The translations under genes were made by a program, and so were the position numbers. The notes below the pieces were generated by a model. That model was not told where the DNA came from, did not search any database, and saw nothing but the letters and a program-made list of their open reading frames with translations. This document shows positions 57,940-64,000 of a stretch of DNA of 64,000 bases, in pieces. Source of the stretch: Nonomuraea gerenzanensis (GTDB taxonomy: Bacteria; Actinomycetota; Actinomycetes; Streptosporangiales; Streptosporangiaceae); the NCBI RefSeq assembly GCF_020215645.1, contig NZ_CP084058.1, forward strand, positions 7,812,001-7,876,000. The letters are read 5' to 3'. The number at the start of each line of letters is the position of its first letter. Within the stretch, counting starts at the first letter, position 1.

Positions 57940-59610
57940 GTGACCACTGCCGCCACACTCGCTCCTCCAGCCCGCCGCCCTGCCGAACGGCCGCACACCT
58001 CGCCTCCCTGGTGGATGGCGCTGGTGGGCGCGGTGGCCGGGTTCTCCGGGACGGGTTCCGCCACGCTCAACGGCGACGAACTCGCGACGATCAGTGCCGC
58101 TTCGCGTTCGTTGTCCGGGATGTTTGAGCTGGCCCGCCACATCGACGGGCACTTCCTGCCCTACTACCTGTTCATGCACTTCTGGGCGAAGGCCGGCACG
58201 TCGGAGCTGTGGCTGCGGCTGCCGTCGGCGGTGGCGATCGGGGTGGCGGCCTGGTTCCTGGTCGATCTGGGACGGCGGTTGCACAGCACGCGGGCCGGGG
58301 TGATCGCCGCCGGGATCTTCGCGATCCTGCCGTCCGTGTCCTATTACGGGGCGTTCGCCAGGTCGTACGCTTTCGCGGCGGCCGCGGTCGTGTTCTCGTT
58401 CTGGGCGCTGCACCGCGCTGTGGAGCGGCCGGGAGTGGTCCGGCGGTGGGTGCTGTACGGGGTGGCGGTGGCGCTCGTCTGCTCCACGCATCTGTTCGCG
58501 GTGCTCGTGCTGCCTGCTCAACTGCTGCTCCTGCGGCGGGCGGTGGCGGTGCGGATGCTGGCGGCGCTGGCCGTGGGGTGTGTGCCCGCCGCTGTGCTGG
58601 GGTTGATCGGGTACGGGGAGCGGCATGCGATCAGCTGGATTCCGGAGCGGGGGCCGGAGGTGTGGCTGAAGTTCCCGAAGATGGCCTCGGGTGCCACCGC
58701 GCTGGGGGTCGTGTTGTTCGCGATGGCGCTGGCCGGGGCGGTGGTGCTGTGGCGGACGGCGCGCAGGGCCGACCAAGCGAGCGCGACCGACCAAGCGAGC
58801 GCGACCGAGAAGGCGAGCGCGGCCGAGAAGGCGAGCGCGACCGAGAAGGCGAGCGCGGCCGAGAAGGCGAGCGCGGCCGAGAAGGCGAGCGCGGCCGAGA
58901 AGGCGAGCGCGGCCGACCAAGCGAGCGGAGTCGGCAGAGCGAGCGGAGTCGACAAGGCTAGTGGAACCGAAAAGGCGGGCGGGGCCGACAAGGTGTGGGC
59001 GCCGGTGCTGGCCGGGTGGCTGGTGCTGCCTCCGGTGCTGCTGCTCGCGGTGTCGTTGCTCGTGACCCCGGCCTACGTGGACCGCTACCTGTTCGTGACC
59101 GCTCCCGCACTGGCGCTGCTGGCCGGGCTGGCGGTGGCCGGACTGCCCCGGTTCCAGGGGGTGGCGGCGGTCCTGGTGGTGGCCGTCGGTTTCGGGTTGG
59201 CGTTCTCCGAGCACGCGGAGGTACGTGAGGAGAACGGGCGGTTCGAGAACATCCCGTGGGCGCTCCGGGTGATCAAGGCCGAGCCGGAGGACGCGATCGT
59301 CTACGGGCAGAGTCAGTTGCGTGCCGGGTTCGAGTACTACGCCGACTCGCTCATGCCGGTGGACGTGTTGCTGGCGGGCAGCGCGCCGGACCCCGATGGG
59401 TTCGGGTATCCGGAGGGGTCGGATGTCTCGGGCGCGCTGGAAGGGCGCGAGCGGGTTTGGGTCGTGTGGCGGGGGACGAAGCAGGCGGGGCTGAACAATG
59501 ACTCCATCGCCAGGGTCGGGCAGGTGGAGCAGGCCGGGTTCGAGCTGAGCGTGGCCAAGCACTCGGGCGATCTGCCGGGGCTGACGGTGGCGTTGTTCAC
59601 CCGCCGGTGA
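57940..59610 (+). CDS. GT39-like membrane glycosyltransferase with 18-bp repeat insertion
   Basis: 556 residues, about ten membrane helices. The N-terminal loop holds LNGDELATISAASRS with the acidic site of GT-C enzymes, then HFLPYYLFMHFWAKAGTSEL and LWLRLPSAVAIGV, typical of PMT/ArnT relatives that use polyprenyl-phosphate sugars outside the membrane. Residues about 278-349 are 12 repeats such as EKASAA and DQASAT, placed between two helices. The GTG at 57940 is chosen since upstream codons (TTA, TAT, CAT) look non-coding; TATCCT 6 bp before it suggests a leaderless mRNA. Confidence 0.8.
   Translation: MTTAATLAPPARRPAERPHTSPPWWMALVGAVAGFSGTGSATLNGDELATISAASRSLSGMFELARHIDGHFLPYYLFMHFWAKAGTSELWLRLPSAVAIGVAAWFLVDLGRRLHSTRAGVIAAGIFAILPSVSYYGAFARSYAFAAAAVVFSFWALHRAVERPGVVRRWVLYGVAVALVCSTHLFAVLVLPAQLLLLRRAVAVRMLAALAVGCVPAAVLGLIGYGERHAISWIPERGPEVWLKFPKMASGATALGVVLFAMALAGAVVLWRTARRADQASATDQASATEKASAAEKASATEKASAAEKASAAEKASAAEKASAADQASGVGRASGVDKASGTEKAGGADKVWAPVLAGWLVLPPVLLLAVSLLVTPAYVDRYLFVTAPALALLAGLAVAGLPRFQGVAAVLVVAVGFGLAFSEHAEVREENGRFENIPWALRVIKAEPEDAIVYGQSQLRAGFEYYADSLMPVDVLLAGSAPDPDGFGYPEGSDVSGALEGRERVWVVWRGTKQAGLNNDSIARVGQVEQAGFELSVAKHSGDLPGLTVALFTRR
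58771..58986 (+). repeat. 18-bp in-frame tandem repeat, 12 units
   Basis: Units such as GAGAAGGCGAGCGCGGCC run from 58771 to 58986 in exact 18-bp steps. Three adjacent units (58843-58896) are identical; the last four are degenerate. Each unit encodes six residues (EKASAA, DQASAT, DKASGT). Confidence 0.9.
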
Positions 59611-59633
59611 GCCGTGCGGGACGTCCACATGGA

Positions 59634-59664
59634 AACGGGCCCTTCGTAGCGCGAAGGGCCCGTT
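59634..59664. terminator. Bidirectional terminator between GT39 gene and tyrS
   Basis: AACGGGCCCTTCG and CGAAGGGCCCGTT form a perfect 13-bp stem (59634-59646, 59652-59664) with a 5-nt loop, between convergent genes and followed by TGTATGA. Confidence 0.85.
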
Positions 59665-59681
59665 GTATGAGGTGAGGGACG

Positions 59682-60950
59682 TCAGCCGACCGTGACGCCG
59701 CCGATCGACTTCTTACCGCGCCGCAGCACCATGAACCGCCCGTGCAGCAGGTCATCGGCCCCCGGCACGTACGCCTCGTCGGTGATCTTCTGGTTGTTCA
59801 GGTAGGCGCCGCCCTCCTTGACCGCGCGCCGGGCCGCCGACTTCGACTCGACCAGCCCGCTGTCGGCGAGCAGGTCGACGAACGAGGCGCCGAGCGCGGG
59901 CACGGTGGCCTTGGGCACCTCGGCCAGCGCCGCTTCGAGGGTCGAGGCGGGCAGCTCCTCCAGGGCGCCCTGGCCGAACAGGGCCTTGGAGGCGGCGATG
60001 ACCGCGTCCAGCTCCTCCCGGCCGTGCAGCAGCTCGGTGAGCTCCTCGGCCAGCGTGCGCTGGGCCTCGCGGGCGAAGGGCCGCTCGGCCACGGCCTTCT
60101 CCAGGACCTCGATCTCCTCGCGCGAGCGGAACGTGAACACCTTGAGGTAGTGGATCACGTCACGGTCGTCGGAGTTGAGGAAGTACTGGTAGAACGCGTA
60201 CGGCGAGGTCATGGCCGGGTCGAGCCAGAGCGCGCCGCCCGCCGTCTTGCCGAACTTGGTGCCGTCGGCCTTGGTGATCAGCGGCAGCGTCATCGCGTGG
60301 ACGTGCGCGCCCTCGACGCGGCGGATCAGGTCGGCCCCGGCGGTGATGTTGCCCCACTGGTCGCTGCCGCCGATCTGCAGCGTGCAGTTGTGCCGCCGGT
60401 AGAGCTCCAGGTAGTCGTTGGACTGCAGGATCTGGTAGCTGAACTCGGTGTAGCTCAGCCCCTCTCCCGCCAGCCGCGCGGAGACCGACTCCCTGGCCAG
60501 CATGCGGTTGACCGGGAAGTGCTTGCCGATGTCGCGCAGGAAGGCGATGGCGCTCAGCTCGCCGGTCCAGTCGAGGTTGCTGACCAGGCGGGCCGCGTTC
60601 GGCCGGGACTCGTCGAAGTCGAGGAACCTGCCGACCTGGCCGCGCAGGCGCTCCACCCACTCGGCGACGATCTCGGTGGAGTTCAGCGAGCGCTCGGTGT
60701 TACGGCCGCTCGGGTCGCCGATCAGTCCGGTGGCGCCGCCGACCAGGCCGATCGGGTTGTGCCCGGCGAGCTGGAGGCGGCGCAGCGTCAGCAGCGGCAC
60801 GAAGTGGCCGATGTGCAGGGACGGCGCGGTGGGGTCGAAGCCGGAATAGACCGTGATCGGTGCCTTCGCCATGGACGCGCGCAGCGCGTCGAGGTCGGTG
60901 GACTGGGCGATCAGGCCTCGCCACGCGAGGTCGTCAAGGATGTCGGTCAC
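59682..60950 (-). CDS. tyrS: Tyrosyl-tRNA synthetase
   Basis: 422 residues. It charges tRNA-Tyr with tyrosine. The class I motifs are HIGH (46-49, in SLHIGHF) and the KMSKS equivalent KFGKT (232-236). The tyrosine site [10 protein letters not shown] and the S4 domain at the C-terminus ([20 protein letters not shown]) are present. GTG start at 60950. No T-box or leader was seen in the short upstream gap. Confidence 0.96.
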   Translation of the reverse strand: MTDILDDLAWRGLIAQSTDLDALRASMAKAPITVYSGFDPTAPSLHIGHFVPLLTLRRLQLAGHNPIGLVGGATGLIGDPSGRNTERSLNSTEIVAEWVERLRGQVGRFLDFDESRPNAARLVSNLDWTGELSAIAFLRDIGKHFPVNRMLARESVSARLAGEGLSYTEFSYQILQSNDYLELYRRHNCTLQIGGSDQWGNITAGADLIRRVEGAHVHAMTLPLITKADGTKFGKTAGGALWLDPAMTSPYAFYQYFLNSDDRDVIHYLKVFTFRSREEIEVLEKAVAERPFAREAQRTLAEELTELLHGREELDAVIAASKALFGQGALEELPASTLEAALAEVPKATVPALGASFVDLLADSGLVESKSAARRAVKEGGAYLNNQKITDEAYVPGADDLLHGRFMVLRRGKKSIGGVTVG

Positions 60951-61378
60951 GGTGATCTGGCTTTCCTGTTCGGATGCGGATGCCTTTAGCCTGCCCGATC
61001 GGTGCGCATGCGCGCCACTTGGATACGCTGGGTGTCCATGTGGAGGGTCCGTCGCGAGCTGGCTGTTTTCAAGATCTTAGGGGCTCTGGTATGTGCCGGG
61101 CTCGCCGTTTACTGGTGGTTCGAGGGCGATTTCCGGGGTGTGGTCCTGGCCGTCCCCGCGGCCGTGCTGGTGGGCGCGATGGGGCTGCGTGACGTGCTCG
61201 TCCCCGTACGGCTGGCGGCCGACCCGAGCGGCATCACCGTGGTGCACGGGTACGCGGGCAAGCTGCACGTGCCGTGGGAGTCGATCTGGGACATCAAGGT
61301 GGACGTGCGCAGGCGCTGGGGGCTGCGCAGCGAGATGCTGGAGATCGACACCGGCGACAACCTGCACATCTTCAGCCC

Positions 61379-64000
<2,622 letters not shown>

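Overview
High-GC actinomycete chromosome, most likely Streptosporangiales and probably near Nonomuraea. The assignment rests on the text of the 16S rRNA gene, an rrn spacer without tRNAs, RbpA, WhiA, TlyA, SteA/SteB, a DinB-fold enzyme of the mycothiol-dependent type, an F420-type split-barrel protein, frequent GTG/TTG starts and strongly GC-biased third codon positions. The genus is inferred by reading, not by alignment. Most of the window is core chromosome with conserved actinobacterial gene order, carrying a few accessory insertions.

Layout. 1-9 kb is accessory: a glycosyltransferase cut by the left edge, a secreted ricin-type lectin translationally coupled to a GT2-GtrA glycosyltransferase, a coiled-coil protein, a double Clp-N protein, an ACT-GNAT protein, and a two-gene FAD amine oxidase/amidohydrolase unit. 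8.8-12.6 kb (minus strand) is gap-pgk-tpiA-secG-rbpA, with a DasR-like operator upstream of gap. 13.5-18.6 kb (minus) is uvrC-rapZ-yvcK-whiA. 18.6-23.2 kb (minus) is uvrA followed by three tandem Tat-type Rieske lipoproteins. 23.4-24.9 kb (plus) is a coupled DinB-fold/metallo-hydrolase pair. 25.3-26.8 kb (minus) is psd-pssA. 26.9-28.0 kb is terC behind a yybP-ykoY (manganese) riboswitch. 28-37.9 kb (minus) is the envelope/division operon: small ORF, tlyA, nadK, recN, steA, steB, a MraY-like transferase, murJ and a GT4 glycosyltransferase.

38-46 kb holds an SCP2-like protein, an ABC exporter pair, a HAD phosphatase, a stand-alone TipAS domain gene behind a TipAL/MerR-type promoter, a TPR protein, a DUF1015 protein, an SSB-like OB-fold protein and a second metallo-hydrolase. 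46-48.8 kb encodes a 932-residue protein with a 12-residue Arg/Gly/Glu repeat, a TPR-like core and an acidic tail. 50.2-55.7 kb is one complete rRNA operon (minus strand: two promoters, 16S, 23S, 5S, terminator). 56-59.6 kb is a divergent marR/F420-protein pair, an unknown protein and a GT39-like membrane protein with an 18-bp repeat insertion. 59.7-64 kb (minus) is argG (partial)-argH-mpg and tyrS, with a small PH-like membrane gene between mpg and tyrS.

A recurring oddity is repetitive DNA. There are in-frame low-complexity insertions in four genes (GT4, the TPR protein, GT39, mpg), degenerate tandem arrays in intergenic DNA, and at three loci tandem duplications of a gene's last codons with the stop codon. 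Regulatory sites read from sequence include the TipAL-type promoter (40963-40993), the riboswitch with a Shine-Dalgarno-sequestering hairpin (27865-27997), a DasR-like site (12626-12641) and a triple half-site MarR operator (56585-56608).
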